Source: a virus. From it: DNA of 64,000 nucleotides. Of this stretch, positions 6,471 through 13,836 are shown piece by piece. The stretch is taken from IMG/VR virus record IMGVR_UViG_3300032304_001987, positions 1 through 64,000 of that record; one strand, given 5' to 3'. Position 1 is the stretch's first letter; every line of letters starts with the position of its first letter. The notes below the pieces were generated by a model that saw nothing but the letters and a program-made list of their open reading frames with translations, had not been told where the DNA came from and did no database searches. The position numbers were made by a program, and so were the translations under genes.

Positions 6471-6818
6471 ATGAACTATAAAATTGTTAAGTTAGACCGA
6501 CGCCACGCCTACTATAAAGAGTTTATCTATATGGTTGAGTTTCATCGTAGCCCCGACTGGGCCATTGGATCTACAGCCGGCACAGGAGTCTTGTCGTTTG
6601 ATCGTGTGCGTAAGTGGATGAACGAGTCTTGGGGTTGGAGTCAGGATGTAGAAACCCGCAAGGAAATGATACGAGTGCATCGTGCCACTCAAACAGAAGT
6701 AACTGAAGTTAATCGACACTGGGCTTGGAGTTGCAGGTATCAAGAATATCGTATCTACATGGACGAATCGGCCTTGACCTTGTTCCGTCTCAAATGGAGT
6801 ATTGACAACAATGATTAA
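6471..6818 (+). CDS. Small FxLKW-family protein
   Basis: The 115-residue protein ends in MDESALTLFRLKW plus seven residues. This C-terminal pattern, an acidic pair, five to six residues, then F-x-[LM]-[KR]-[WFY], is shared by at least six other small proteins in this window. Its N-terminal half is His/Trp/Arg-rich and has no known motif. The pattern would suit a strand-helix-strand unit of a small alpha/beta domain. It overlaps the adenylation gene by 8 bases and leads that operon. No function is known to me. Confidence 0.65.
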   Translation: MNYKIVKLDRRHAYYKEFIYMVEFHRSPDWAIGSTAGTGVLSFDRVRKWMNESWGWSQDVETRKEMIRVHRATQTEVTEVNRHWAWSCRYQEYRIYMDESALTLFRLKWSIDNND

Positions 6819-8238
6819 CAATACTGAATTTAAAAATGCTTGTGAGTTATTGAATAGAAACTACACAATTGTCACACACCAGGGCAAAACTTACAACAAA
6901 CAACAGCTTGATAATGCTACTAATTTTATAAAAAATCAGCTGTGTCAGCAGTTTGATAATCAACTAATGGGGCGAGTGGTATATCCTTATACCAACGAAC
7001 TGTTTTGGATTGTGGCCACGTTAAGAGCTTGCTGGCAACTAGGATGTACTGTCTTTGTTGCTGATTACAATCCTGGATACAGCAGAATACCTGAATTCAA
7101 AGATTTTCACAATTTTATTGATATTGTGGTTGGACACAACCAAGAGCATGTTAATTCATGTGACCAAATACTTATACAACGACCAAGAATTATATTTGAA
7201 AATTGTGATATTGAAAAATCGTACAATGCGGATTTTAATATTGTGCTGGATTTAACCTTGCCTGCGGTGACCACACACACCAGCGGAACCACTGGATACC
7301 CCAAGTTGATTCATTTTTCACATTGTGACGTTATAAACATTTCTAAAAGTCAGGCTAAATTCAGCCACATGCAAAAAGACGAAGTGGCAATTCATCAAAA
7401 AACTTTGCATCATGGTAGTTTGTTTTCAAATTATGCTTTGCCACTGTTAAGCATGTGTGATCGACACTATTGTTTTCACAATGCAAAAACAAATTCTTCT
7501 CCACTTGAATATGTGATTACATTGTTAGACCAGGTGATCAAACATGGCATAACCCGAGTCATGGTTCCATACGACTACATTCGTCGGTTAACCGAAGTTG
7601 ATAACATTGATTTACAAAATAAAGTTATCATACACACCATCTTAGGTCCCACTGATCAAGAAATGAAACACATTGTGGAAAAAATAAAACCGCGTTCTGT
7701 AATAAACATGTGGGGTTGCAGTGAAATTGGATCCTGTTTTCATAGCGTGACCGATCAAACCAATGTGGAATTTTACAATCCCAACAGGTTTCATTTGATT
7801 AATCCAGATCTTGACTATGCTGTCGAAGACACCTGCATTCGCTTAAAGTGGAAATTTTCTGATCAATGTCATGTGATCGGTGACTATTTTAAAATTCAAC
7901 AAGATGTTTTATGGTGGCAAGGTCGAGTAAATTTTATATCTAAAAATGGTATAAAAGTTAATGTATCAGCAATCAAGTCTTTTCTTGAAAACGCTTTCAA
8001 CACCTTGAACTTTAGCATAGTTATGGATTACGAACTCAATCAGCTTTATTTGGCCGTTTTTGATCAACTCATTCCTCCAGATCTGACCTTGCTAAATAGT
8101 ATGTTAATCAACGAATTTGATTCTGTGTATACATTTAACAAAATCAAGGTTTTAAATTACAATAAAGTTTTAATGGGAGTTAAACCTAGCCAACCCATTT
8201 TGCTATACATGTTTAGAAACAATGAACAAACATCTTAA
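6811..8238 (+). CDS. AMP-binding adenylation enzyme (acyl-CoA ligase/NRPS A-domain type)
   Basis: The 475-residue protein shows the ANL superfamily motifs in order: THTSGTTGYPK (A3 core, about 155-165), NMWGCSEIG (A5, about 299-307), VIGDYF (A7, about 355-360) and GRVNFISKNGIKVNV (A8 hinge, about 371-385). A possible A10 lysine lies in NKVLMGVK near the C-terminus. It therefore should adenylate a carboxylic acid; the substrate is unknown, and no carrier-protein gene is visible nearby. ATG 6811 overlaps the previous stop by 8 bases and is preferred over an in-frame TTG nine bases earlier. The gene is AT-rich and Asn/His-rich, suggesting acquisition by transfer. Confidence 0.85.
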   Translation: MINNTEFKNACELLNRNYTIVTHQGKTYNKQQLDNATNFIKNQLCQQFDNQLMGRVVYPYTNELFWIVATLRACWQLGCTVFVADYNPGYSRIPEFKDFHNFIDIVVGHNQEHVNSCDQILIQRPRIIFENCDIEKSYNADFNIVLDLTLPAVTTHTSGTTGYPKLIHFSHCDVINISKSQAKFSHMQKDEVAIHQKTLHHGSLFSNYALPLLSMCDRHYCFHNAKTNSSPLEYVITLLDQVIKHGITRVMVPYDYIRRLTEVDNIDLQNKVIIHTILGPTDQEMKHIVEKIKPRSVINMWGCSEIGSCFHSVTDQTNVEFYNPNRFHLINPDLDYAVEDTCIRLKWKFSDQCHVIGDYFKIQQDVLWWQGRVNFISKNGIKVNVSAIKSFLENAFNTLNFSIVMDYELNQLYLAVFDQLIPPDLTLLNSMLINEFDSVYTFNKIKVLNYNKVLMGVKPSQPILLYMFRNNEQTS

Positions 8239-8452
8239 CCAAAGTCAAACCACGTATTGGGCACATTTTGCCTGGGCCATTGTTGCTGGATTACGTTTGA
8301 TATGGGCTGGTATTGCTAGTTTGATACATGCTATTCATCCTTCTTTGTTTCCTGGAACCGCAGCACAAACTGTGATAGACATGTACTATCAACGGTTACA
8401 CGATCATCCCAATCCCGAATATCAAATTCAAATTAAAAAAAAGAAAAAGTGA
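8222..8452 (+). CDS. DUF6356-like small membrane protein
   Basis: The 76-residue product resembles the DUF6356 family in its pattern: a Y-W-x-H near the start, a hydrophobic segment WAIVAGLRLIWAGIASLIHA, then I-x-P-S-L-F-x-x-T-A-x-x-T-V-I. A hydrophobic stretch of about 25 residues (20-45) should sit in a membrane, and the C-terminus is a poly-lysine tail. It overlaps the adenylation gene by 17 bases and the next gene by 4. Family function is unknown; the coupling suggests it works with the adenylation enzyme or places its product at the membrane. Confidence 0.7.
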   Translation: MNKHLNQSQTTYWAHFAWAIVAGLRLIWAGIASLIHAIHPSLFPGTAAQTVIDMYYQRLHDHPNPEYQIQIKKKKK

Positions 8453-8667
8453 AACTGCCCAACGCAGACTGGCCTTACATCTGTTACACCAGCCATCCTT
8501 ACCCCGAAGTTCAGAAATGGTGTGATGTCAACATTGGAGTATTTGATCAAGAGTGGTATAAACTGGGCGAAGATATCATGGCCCAGAGCATATATACAGA
8601 CTACAAAAGCACCTACCTGTTCCGTGATGAGCGGCATGCTGTGCTGTTTCGACTGAGGTGGGAATGA
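8449..8667 (+). CDS. Small FxLRW-family protein
   Basis: This 72-residue protein starts with GTG inside a GTGA overlap with the previous stop. It ends in RDERHAVLFRLRWE, a clear copy of the shared C-terminal signature. It is the first of five consecutive, tightly overlapping small genes (8449-9697), four of which carry a clear copy. The N-terminal part is aromatic-rich (DWPYICYTSHPYPEVQKW). No known family is recognised. Confidence 0.7.
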   Translation: MKLPNADWPYICYTSHPYPEVQKWCDVNIGVFDQEWYKLGEDIMAQSIYTDYKSTYLFRDERHAVLFRLRWE

Positions 8668-8876
8668 TACGAATCTTGGTCAAAAATGCACAGCAAGCCG
8701 TGGAGCTCAAAGATCAAATCCTGGCTGCTGGACTTGTGTTACACGAAGATTTTTCGTGGGAATACCGACCCGATCCTTACGACGGATATGATGACAGCCT
8801 GCATGCTCATCCTGAAGCTAGGTTTATATTCCGTGATCCAGCACAGGAAACTTTCTTTAGGATGCGGTTTGAATGA
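8664..8876 (+). CDS. Small FxMRF-family protein
   Basis: The 70-residue product starts at an ATGA overlap; an in-frame GTG six bases earlier is less likely. It begins IRILVKNAQQAVELKDQILA, which looks like a strand followed by a helix, and ends FRDPAQETFFRMRFE. The layout, strand-helix at the N-terminus and strand-helix-strand at the C-terminus, would suit a small ferredoxin-like fold. That fold is inference. Confidence 0.7.
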   Translation: MIRILVKNAQQAVELKDQILAAGLVLHEDFSWEYRPDPYDGYDDSLHAHPEARFIFRDPAQETFFRMRFE

Positions 8877-9100
8877 ACAAGTTAGATGCATGGCCTCCGC
8901 CGGCCTGGACTGAAGTTGTTGTGATGTGGGAGACCATGTTAAATAATAGTGACAGAAATCCCAATGCTATCACTGAGTGGTGCTATCGTTACCCTGGACA
9001 CGGACGCTGGCACTTGCATGGATGGAAACAGACCGAAGGATTCGCATTCCGTTTTGAGGATGCCAGAGACGCTACAGCATTTGGATTAAGGTGGACATGA
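8873..9100 (+). CDS. Small FxLRW-family protein
   Basis: The 75-residue product overlaps the previous stop by 4 bases (ATGA) and ends AFRFEDARDATAFGLRWT, a clean example of the shared signature. The middle is rich in Trp, His and Arg (YPGHGRWHLHGWKQ). It is probably translated by coupling with its neighbours. Function unknown. Confidence 0.7.
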   Translation: MNKLDAWPPPAWTEVVVMWETMLNNSDRNPNAITEWCYRYPGHGRWHLHGWKQTEGFAFRFEDARDATAFGLRWT

Positions 9101-9378
9101 ACTACTACTACGAACTAGACGAACGCACAGAAAAGGCCAACCTGGAACGCTGGCACTTGTGGTGCATGCCCAACTGTTCTCCGGCAGAAGGTGGCAGGAT
9201 GTGTTTTAAAACACACGATGACTTTGTTGCCAACAGCCGTAGAGTCTGGTTGGAAAATGCCAATGGTGTTTACTTGGTCAAACCGCACTGGGGTATACAC
9301 CGAGGTCGTGTAGATGATCGTGAGTTTACCATGATCAAACTGCGTGCCCGAACTATCAAGTGGTGGGAAGATGAGTAA
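9097..9378 (+). CDS. Small hypothetical protein, divergent member of the FxLRW run
   Basis: The 93-residue product starts at ATG in an ATGA overlap with the preceding gene; an in-frame GTG at 9091 is less likely. It has VDDREFTMIKLRA near the C-terminus, a weaker match to the family signature, followed by RTIKWWEDE. Two cysteines lie in WCMPNC. It is placed in the family mainly by position, size and the acidic pair followed by a K-L-R strand, so membership is tentative. Confidence 0.6.
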   Translation: MNYYYELDERTEKANLERWHLWCMPNCSPAEGGRMCFKTHDDFVANSRRVWLENANGVYLVKPHWGIHRGRVDDREFTMIKLRARTIKWWEDE

Positions 9379-9697
9379 AGACGACAACATCCGTAATCAT
9401 GTGTATGAATTCGGCCAACGCTTGGCGGACCGGGCAAAGGATGAATACTATGCCACACCTGAAGCCAGGATCGATACTATCTTAGGTGAAAATCAAGATA
9501 TCTACCGGCGTCTGATGAAGGTCAAACAAGAATGGGATCAGCGTTGGAAATCTGGTGTTCATGACATGAGTTTTCCGGAATATCTGCGTGAAGTCTATGG
9601 CATAGAAATGACCATACAGCCCGAAGGTGTGGATCTACGCTATCGCATCTTGGATGAGCAAAAGCATACCTTGTTCTTGTTGAAGTTTGGCGCTTAA
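9371..9697 (+). CDS. Small FxLKF-family protein
   Basis: The 108-residue product starts at ATG 9371, which overlaps the previous stop by 8 bases; a longer GTG start would overlap more and add an unlikely leader. The N-terminal two thirds looks helical and charged (RLADRAKDEYYATPEARIDT), and it ends LRYRILDEQKHTLFLLKFGA, matching the shared signature. Its stop codon overlaps, tail to tail, the stop of the leftward PP-loop gene by four bases. Confidence 0.68.
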   Translation: MSKDDNIRNHVYEFGQRLADRAKDEYYATPEARIDTILGENQDIYRRLMKVKQEWDQRWKSGVHDMSFPEYLREVYGIEMTIQPEGVDLRYRILDEQKHTLFLLKFGA

Positions 9698-10569
9698 ATT
9701 CCTAGTTGAGACCTTGCTGTTTTTATAGGTATGTAAATTACCTGTTGCTTGCTAAATCTTTTTATCAGTTCAGCTTGCTTTAGTTTTCTAATTTCATGCA
9801 CGTTTTCATAGCCATGATATTTGGGACGGCGAGTCATTACTGGCCATACCTGATGATAGGCTTCGATTTTTTCAGGACCTGAGTTGTTGGGATTTCCTAA
9901 GGGACTAGGTTCCAAAAAATTTGTAGCATTGTTTTCCAAACATTTTTTAATGCAGGGAATTTGCATGTAAGAAGCTACCAATTCTGAATTGGTCATATGA
10001 AAAAATGGATAGTGCAAAGTATTGTTGTCTTGACACCACTTGATAGGAGTCAGTAATTCTTCTGGATATCTAAGACAAACGGTTTGATTGTAGTTGTAAT
10101 ATACTTGTTCTCCACTTCCAATTAAAACACAAGCTTCTTGTGATTCTGCCAACTCCATCAAGAACAATTGAAAATACCTGTAAACGTTGTTGGCACGATA
10201 ACCCTGATCAATGTATTTTTCAACGCCATGATTTATAAAATCTAAAATGCTGATCTCAACAATTTGCTGTTTTATGTTGTATAATTGACAAAATTCCTGC
10301 GCATATTTTATGTCGTGATCATTGGTTCCTTCTTTGTGTCGAACAGTCAGGGCCGAAAATGGAATTTTTTTTTCTAACATAGCCAATGCAATGGCTTCAC
10401 CGTCGATTCCGCCGCTGAGAGCAATCACTATGGGACGTTTGGTAGAAGCAACTATTGTTTCTACCGTTTTAAAGACTTCATCCTTCCAAGACAATAGTGA
10501 TCTTATCACCGGTTTTATTTGAATATCAAAAGGATCAGTAGTATAATTGAAATTGACTATTGGTATCAT
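9694..10569 (-). CDS. Second PP-loop ATP pyrophosphatase (asparagine/NAD-synthase-like)
   Basis: The 291-residue protein carries IVIALSGGIDGEAIALAML (PP-loop at about 52-59) and a later VLIGSGEQVYYNY that matches the position of the second nucleotide-contact region in this superfamily. The PP-loop reads SGGIDGEA rather than SGGIDSTS. It is shorter than the copy at 3.5 kb and has no glutaminase domain. The gene is AT-rich and runs against all its neighbours, suggesting independent acquisition. A -10-like TATAAC lies just 5 bases before the ATG. It likely activates a substrate with ATP, but the product is unknown. Confidence 0.75.
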   Translation of the reverse strand: MIPIVNFNYTTDPFDIQIKPVIRSLLSWKDEVFKTVETIVASTKRPIVIALSGGIDGEAIALAMLEKKIPFSALTVRHKEGTNDHDIKYAQEFCQLYNIKQQIVEISILDFINHGVEKYIDQGYRANNVYRYFQLFLMELAESQEACVLIGSGEQVYYNYNQTVCLRYPEELLTPIKWCQDNNTLHYPFFHMTNSELVASYMQIPCIKKCLENNATNFLEPSPLGNPNNSGPEKIEAYHQVWPVMTRRPKYHGYENVHEIRKLKQAELIKRFSKQQVIYIPIKTARSQLGI

Positions 10570-10574
10570 CTTGT

Positions 10575-10580
10575 GTTATA
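10575..10580 (-). promoter_or_regulatory. -10-like box directly upstream of the leftward PP-loop gene
   Basis: TATAAC followed by ACAAG and ATG on the minus strand. With normal spacing, transcription would begin at or next to the start codon, giving a leaderless message. No convincing -35 box is seen at 16-18 bases (TTGAGT occurs at only 14). Two other genes here show the same geometry. Confidence 0.4.
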
Positions 10581-10664
10581 CTTATAAAAAATTAACTCAA
10601 TGTGTTAAATATTTTCAAAAATAATAAACTGGTCTTGCGTTATTGTTCGAGTGAAAAGAGTACT

Positions 10665-10979
10665 ATGAAAATTACAGTTAAAAAGAACTTGATCATATTT
10701 CATTCACCAGGTGAATGGGAGACTGTGCAGCATCGGCTGGTTCGAGATTATGGTATCAAAATTCGCCTGTCTTGGGTGTGCAAACGAGAACTGGGATTTA
10801 CTGTACGACGCCACAAAGGTCTGGAAGAACACTCAAAAGAGGTTTGGGAAGTAATGAAAACGGAAGGTTGGAACCATCGTTACTATTATCAAGAACAGGT
10901 TCATCTTGACTGGTATAGTGAAGCCCAACAGACCTGGTTTGTGCTAAAATACCTAAATAACAGCACGGTTGACCAATAA
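10665..10979 (+). CDS. Small FxLKY-family protein
   Basis: The 104-residue product starts at ATG 10665 after AAAAGAG; a longer frame from a TTG at 10602 is less likely. It opens MKITVKKNLIIFHSPGEW, a strand and turn, and ends with DWYSEAQQTWFVLKYLNN, matching the family signature. The -35 box of the next promoter lies within its last codons. Function unknown. Confidence 0.65.
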   Translation: MKITVKKNLIIFHSPGEWETVQHRLVRDYGIKIRLSWVCKRELGFTVRRHKGLEEHSKEVWEVMKTEGWNHRYYYQEQVHLDWYSEAQQTWFVLKYLNNSTVDQ

Positions 10980-10997
10980 ATCCTTTTTTGCTATAAT
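10970..10997 (+). promoter_or_regulatory. sigma70-type promoter of the metallopeptidase/VWA gene
   Basis: TTGACC-N16-TATAAT with CCTTTTTTGC before the -10 box, close to base-for-base similar to the MoxR promoter at 5230. The ATG follows 30 bases after the -10, preceded by TAGGAGC. Confidence 0.8.
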
Positions 10998-11026
10998 ATT
11001 ATATACAGTCAGATAATAGGAGCAGT

Positions 11027-12319
11027 ATGAGCACAGCCGCTACAAGCCAGAACAAAAAAGAAGCCGACAAGTTCAAAGATCTTATCGGACCCATGGATCC
11101 CAAGCTGGATCGTGAGGTTCGTGAAAAACTAATCACAGCCCGTGTGGGCCTGTTGCTCCGGGCCAGTTTCTTTGGCAACTTGGCCACCCGTTTAAAATTG
11201 GTCAATGCCGACGAATGGTGTGGTACTGCCGCAACAGATGGTCGCAACTTCTATTATAACAGCCGATTCATTGACATGCTCCGACCCAAGGAGATTGAGT
11301 TCTTGTTTGGTCATGAGGTCTTGCATTGTGTGTATGATCACTTTGGCCGCCGAGGTGACCGTGATCCCATGTTGTTCAACGTGGCCAATGACTATGCTGT
11401 CAACGGTGACTTGAAAAAACATAGAGTAGGTGAGTTTATTACATCGGTGCCATGCCTGTATGACAGCAAGTTCGAAGGCAAGAGTTCAGAAGAAATCTAT
11501 GATATCTTGTATGAAAATGCTGAAAAGATCAACATGAGTGATCTTATTGACAAGCTCCTGGACGATCACTTGGATGGCGAAGGTGACGGTTCGGGCGATG
11601 ATGACGGTGATGACAAAGATGGCCGGGGCAAGAAACCCAAACTGTCGGCCGAAGAACGTCAACAGATCCGTGATGAGATCAAAGAAGCTGTGCTAGCCGC
11701 TGCCGCGGCGTCGGATGGTGCTGGCAACTTGCCCGCAGGTGTCAAACGCTTGATCCAGGACATGACAGCACCCAAGATGAACTGGCGTGAGTTATTGCGT
11801 ATGCAGTTGGAAAGTACCATCAAGTCAGACTTTACCTGGATGCGTGCCAGCCGACGTGGTTGGCACATGGACGCTGTCATGCCCGGTATGAAGAATGACG
11901 AGCTGATCGATATTGCCATAGGCGTTGATGCGTCTGGTAGTATCGACGAACGCATGCTCCGAGACTTCTTGGCAGAAACCCAGGGTATCATGGACCAGTT
12001 TCAAAGTTACAAGATACATATCTTTACCTTTGATACCCGAGTGTATAATCCTGCACAATACAACAGTGATAACCTGGATACCATCTGCGATTACGAAGTC
12101 AAGGGCGGTGGTGGCACTGACTTCGACTGTATATTTGAATACTTGAAAGAAGAACAGATTGAGCCCAAGCGCCTGGTGGTGTTCACAGACGGTTACCCAT
12201 TTGGAAGTTGGGGTGATGAAAACTATGCTGACACAGTATGGATCATACACGGTAACACTACCGTGGTTCCACCCTGGGGTCAGTATGCTTACTATGAAAA
12301 GGAAACAGCACATGCTTGA
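11027..12319 (+). CDS. Putative metallopeptidase with C-terminal VWA-like domain (MoxR partner)
   Basis: The 430-residue protein has an HEVLH zinc-protease motif (HExxH, residues 96-100) in an N-terminal domain of the DUF2201 type, a very acidic linker (about 183-196, GEGDGSGDDDGDD), and a VWA-like domain with an intact MIDAS: DASGS (301-305), GGGTDF (T364) and FTDG (D388). This domain order is known for bacterial genes paired with MoxR ATPases. The pair here is split by about 4.6 kb but shares almost the same promoter. It may act as a protein-remodelling or maturation machine during takeover; the target is unknown. Confidence 0.88.
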   Translation: MSTAATSQNKKEADKFKDLIGPMDPKLDREVREKLITARVGLLLRASFFGNLATRLKLVNADEWCGTAATDGRNFYYNSRFIDMLRPKEIEFLFGHEVLHCVYDHFGRRGDRDPMLFNVANDYAVNGDLKKHRVGEFITSVPCLYDSKFEGKSSEEIYDILYENAEKINMSDLIDKLLDDHLDGEGDGSGDDDGDDKDGRGKKPKLSAEERQQIRDEIKEAVLAAAAASDGAGNLPAGVKRLIQDMTAPKMNWRELLRMQLESTIKSDFTWMRASRRGWHMDAVMPGMKNDELIDIAIGVDASGSIDERMLRDFLAETQGIMDQFQSYKIHIFTFDTRVYNPAQYNSDNLDTICDYEVKGGGGTDFDCIFEYLKEEQIEPKRLVVFTDGYPFGSWGDENYADTVWIIHGNTTVVPPWGQYAYYEKETAHA

Positions 12320-12482
12320 ACGTTTTAGATATTGGTACATGGCCAACGCCGTTGAAATCACCTGGTTCGTTATTGGAGCCATGATCATGAGTGGCTTGAT
12401 CTACTTTGGTCAAGGGCAGTTGTTGAATGCTGTACTTTGCTGGGCCATAGCCGCGGCCAACTACTGGTTCCGCAACAAATAA
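12312..12482 (+). CDS. Small two-helix membrane protein
   Basis: This 56-residue frame overlaps the end of the VWA gene by 8 bases. After a short N-terminus (MLERFRYWYMANAVEI) it has two hydrophobic segments, TWFVIGAMIMSGLIYF and LLNAVLCWAIAAANYW, and a basic end RNK. Translational coupling suggests it works with the MoxR/VWA module, perhaps by tethering it to the membrane. A strong terminator follows 18 bases after the stop. Confidence 0.6.
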   Translation: MLERFRYWYMANAVEITWFVIGAMIMSGLIYFGQGQLLNAVLCWAIAAANYWFRNK

Positions 12483-12500
12483 GCTGATCAGTTTAGCCAA

Positions 12501-12526
12501 AACACCCCAATTTGGGGTGTTTTTTT
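12501..12526 (+). terminator. Rho-independent terminator
   Basis: AACACCCCA pairs with TGGGGTGTT around a three-base loop and is followed by a run of T. It ends the metallopeptidase/VWA transcript. Confidence 0.92.
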
Positions 12527-12555
12527 ATGACAAAAATAAAATAGCATCATATATT
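12527..12555 (+). promoter_or_regulatory. Putative promoter directly after the terminator
   Basis: ATGACA-N17-TATATT begins right at the end of the terminator T-run and would start the next small operon, whose first ATG lies 17 bases after the -10 box. Confidence 0.45.
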
Positions 12556-12571
12556 GATCTTAAATATCTGC

Positions 12572-12784
12572 ATGGAAAACAATATTACAATTGCAGATTT
12601 AAATCTGTTAAAGAACATCATTGATCTTGCCAGCACCCGCGGTGCATTCCGTGCTGGCGAAATGAAAGAAATCGGGGAAGTTTACAACAAACTAGCTGTA
12701 TTTCTAGAATCTGTAGTAGCTCAGGCTGCCGCACAAGAAGCAGAATCACAAACCGCTGAACCCAGCGATCCCAAAGGAGAGTAA
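12572..12784 (+). CDS. Small helical hypothetical protein
   Basis: The 70-residue product starts MENNITIADLNLLKNIIDLA and looks almost wholly helical, with an acidic Glu/Gln/Ala-rich tail. An in-frame upstream ATG at 12554 would sit inside the promoter, so the inner ATG is preferred. It is followed after 2 bases by the next gene, and the two are probably co-expressed. Similar short helical proteins are common beside structural or replication genes in T4-like phages, but I cannot name this one. Confidence 0.6.
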   Translation: MENNITIADLNLLKNIIDLASTRGAFRAGEMKEIGEVYNKLAVFLESVVAQAAAQEAESQTAEPSDPKGE

Positions 12785-12786
12785 AA

Positions 12787-13512
12787 ATGGCATTTATGAA
12801 ACACGTAGGCAAACACGGAGATCGCAAGATCTGCATCCTGTTCCGACAGGTCCCAGGCGAAGATCACATGGCCTTGATCATTTATCCAGAAGTGTTGCCA
12901 GCACACTGGCAGGACTCAATACAGAAAGCTCTGGAAAGCGACATTGCTCAACAAGCCGAGGAGTTAGCAGATGCATTGCATCGTTCTTATTTGCCAGATG
13001 GTCGTCCTGTGTTAGAAACTCTACATCAAGAACGCATGATTAAAAAAGTTCGCACCAGTGATATTATTGTGACGCCCACAGCTCAAAGCAAGATTCGTCT
13101 TGATGAACTCAACAAAATGCTCAACGAGATGAAACTGGGCGAAGAAGCCATCAAGAAGATGGCCCAGAATGATGCCAGCCGTGGCATGGTAGCGCCCGAA
13201 GTAAAAAGAAAAGCCGAAGCTGAGTTCAAAGCACAACAATCAGCACAGTCAGTACCAGCGGTGCCCAAGTTTCAAGCACCACAAGACGGTGCACTAAGCG
13301 ATCGAGACATTGCTGCCAACATGGTTTTCCAGGCTAAAAAAATGGAAATCGAGGCCAAGCAGATGATTGCTGAAGCTGCTCGCATGAAGAAAGATGCACA
13401 ACGCATGGATCCTAGAGTAGTAGCCAAAGAAGCACCAGCCCCTGTCGCAGAAGCCTCAAGCAAGCGCGGCCGTCCTGCAAAGACCAAGGCGGTGTCGGAT
13501 GCAACACAGTGA
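12787..13512 (+). CDS. Hypothetical coiled-coil-tailed phage protein
   Basis: The 241-residue product has a folded N-terminal region (about 1-85; KHVGKHGDRKICILFRQVPG, then LADALHRSYLPDGRPVLETL). This is followed by a long charged helical region (about 105-215) and a basic end SSKRGRPAKTKA, which resembles an AT-hook-like RGRP core. The last feature could let it touch DNA. It starts 2 bases after the preceding stop with AAAGGAG as ribosome site, and overlaps the next gene by 14 bases. The N-terminal region looks like a conserved phage domain, but no function is recognised. Confidence 0.65.
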   Translation: MAFMKHVGKHGDRKICILFRQVPGEDHMALIIYPEVLPAHWQDSIQKALESDIAQQAEELADALHRSYLPDGRPVLETLHQERMIKKVRTSDIIVTPTAQSKIRLDELNKMLNEMKLGEEAIKKMAQNDASRGMVAPEVKRKAEAEFKAQQSAQSVPAVPKFQAPQDGALSDRDIAANMVFQAKKMEIEAKQMIAEAARMKKDAQRMDPRVVAKEAPAPVAEASSKRGRPAKTKAVSDATQ

Positions 13513-13801
13513 TGATTTTTTAGATCAATGGGAACACATAATTGCAGGTGTAAACAAAACAGATGTTCCCCTTGAATGCATCAAAAAAGTTGTTGTCAAA
13601 CTCAAACAAGGTCGTCAAAAAACCATAAATGTTCATAGCCTGCTACGGCAAGGTCTTGAACTCAGCGAAATAGAAACCATGCTCACAAGATTTTTTCAAG
13701 AGCACGATCAAGAAATTCGTGATGTAGATTTTGTAGTAGACATCAGCTCAGTGGTGGAACTTGTCCAACCCGAAACCGACAAATTATTAGGCAAACTCTA
13801 G
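13499..13801 (+). CDS. Conserved-looking small phage protein
   Basis: The 100-residue product begins MQHSDDFLDQWEHIIAGVNK and ends VVELVQPETDKLLGKL. It has an N-terminal helix, a K-x-R-Q-x-T-I-N-V-x-x-L-L-x-Q-G-L segment and an acidic C-terminal half. It resembles short proteins of T4-like cyanophage type as I remember them, but I cannot give a function. The ATG overlaps the previous gene by 14 bases. The terminator stem begins within its last codons. Confidence 0.6.
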   Translation: MQHSDDFLDQWEHIIAGVNKTDVPLECIKKVVVKLKQGRQKTINVHSLLRQGLELSEIETMLTRFFQEHDQEIRDVDFVVDISSVVELVQPETDKLLGKL

Positions 13802-13823
13802 ATCGCAAGGTCTAGAGTTTTTT
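13794..13823 (+). terminator. Rho-independent terminator overlapping a stop codon
   Basis: AACTCTAGA pairs with TCTAGAGTT around loop TCGCAAGG and is followed by TTTTTT. The left arm includes the stop codon of the preceding gene, and the T-run runs into the -10 box of the next promoter three bases later. Confidence 0.88.
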
Positions 13824-13825
13824 GC

Positions 13826-13831
13826 TATAAT
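13826..13831 (+). promoter_or_regulatory. -10 box with ATG only 5 bases downstream
   Basis: TTTTTTGC-TATAAT-AAGGC-ATG. The T-rich run before the -10 matches other promoters here. There is no good -35 hexamer because the terminator stem occupies that position. Transcription at normal spacing would start at the ATG, giving a leaderless message. Confidence 0.5.
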
Positions 13832-13836
13832 AAGGC

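Noticed and set aside
5309-12319. MoxR/VWA pair as an anti-phage defence system
   Set aside because: The genes are phage-borne with early-type promoters, and no effector gene accompanies them; a takeover or assembly role is more likely.
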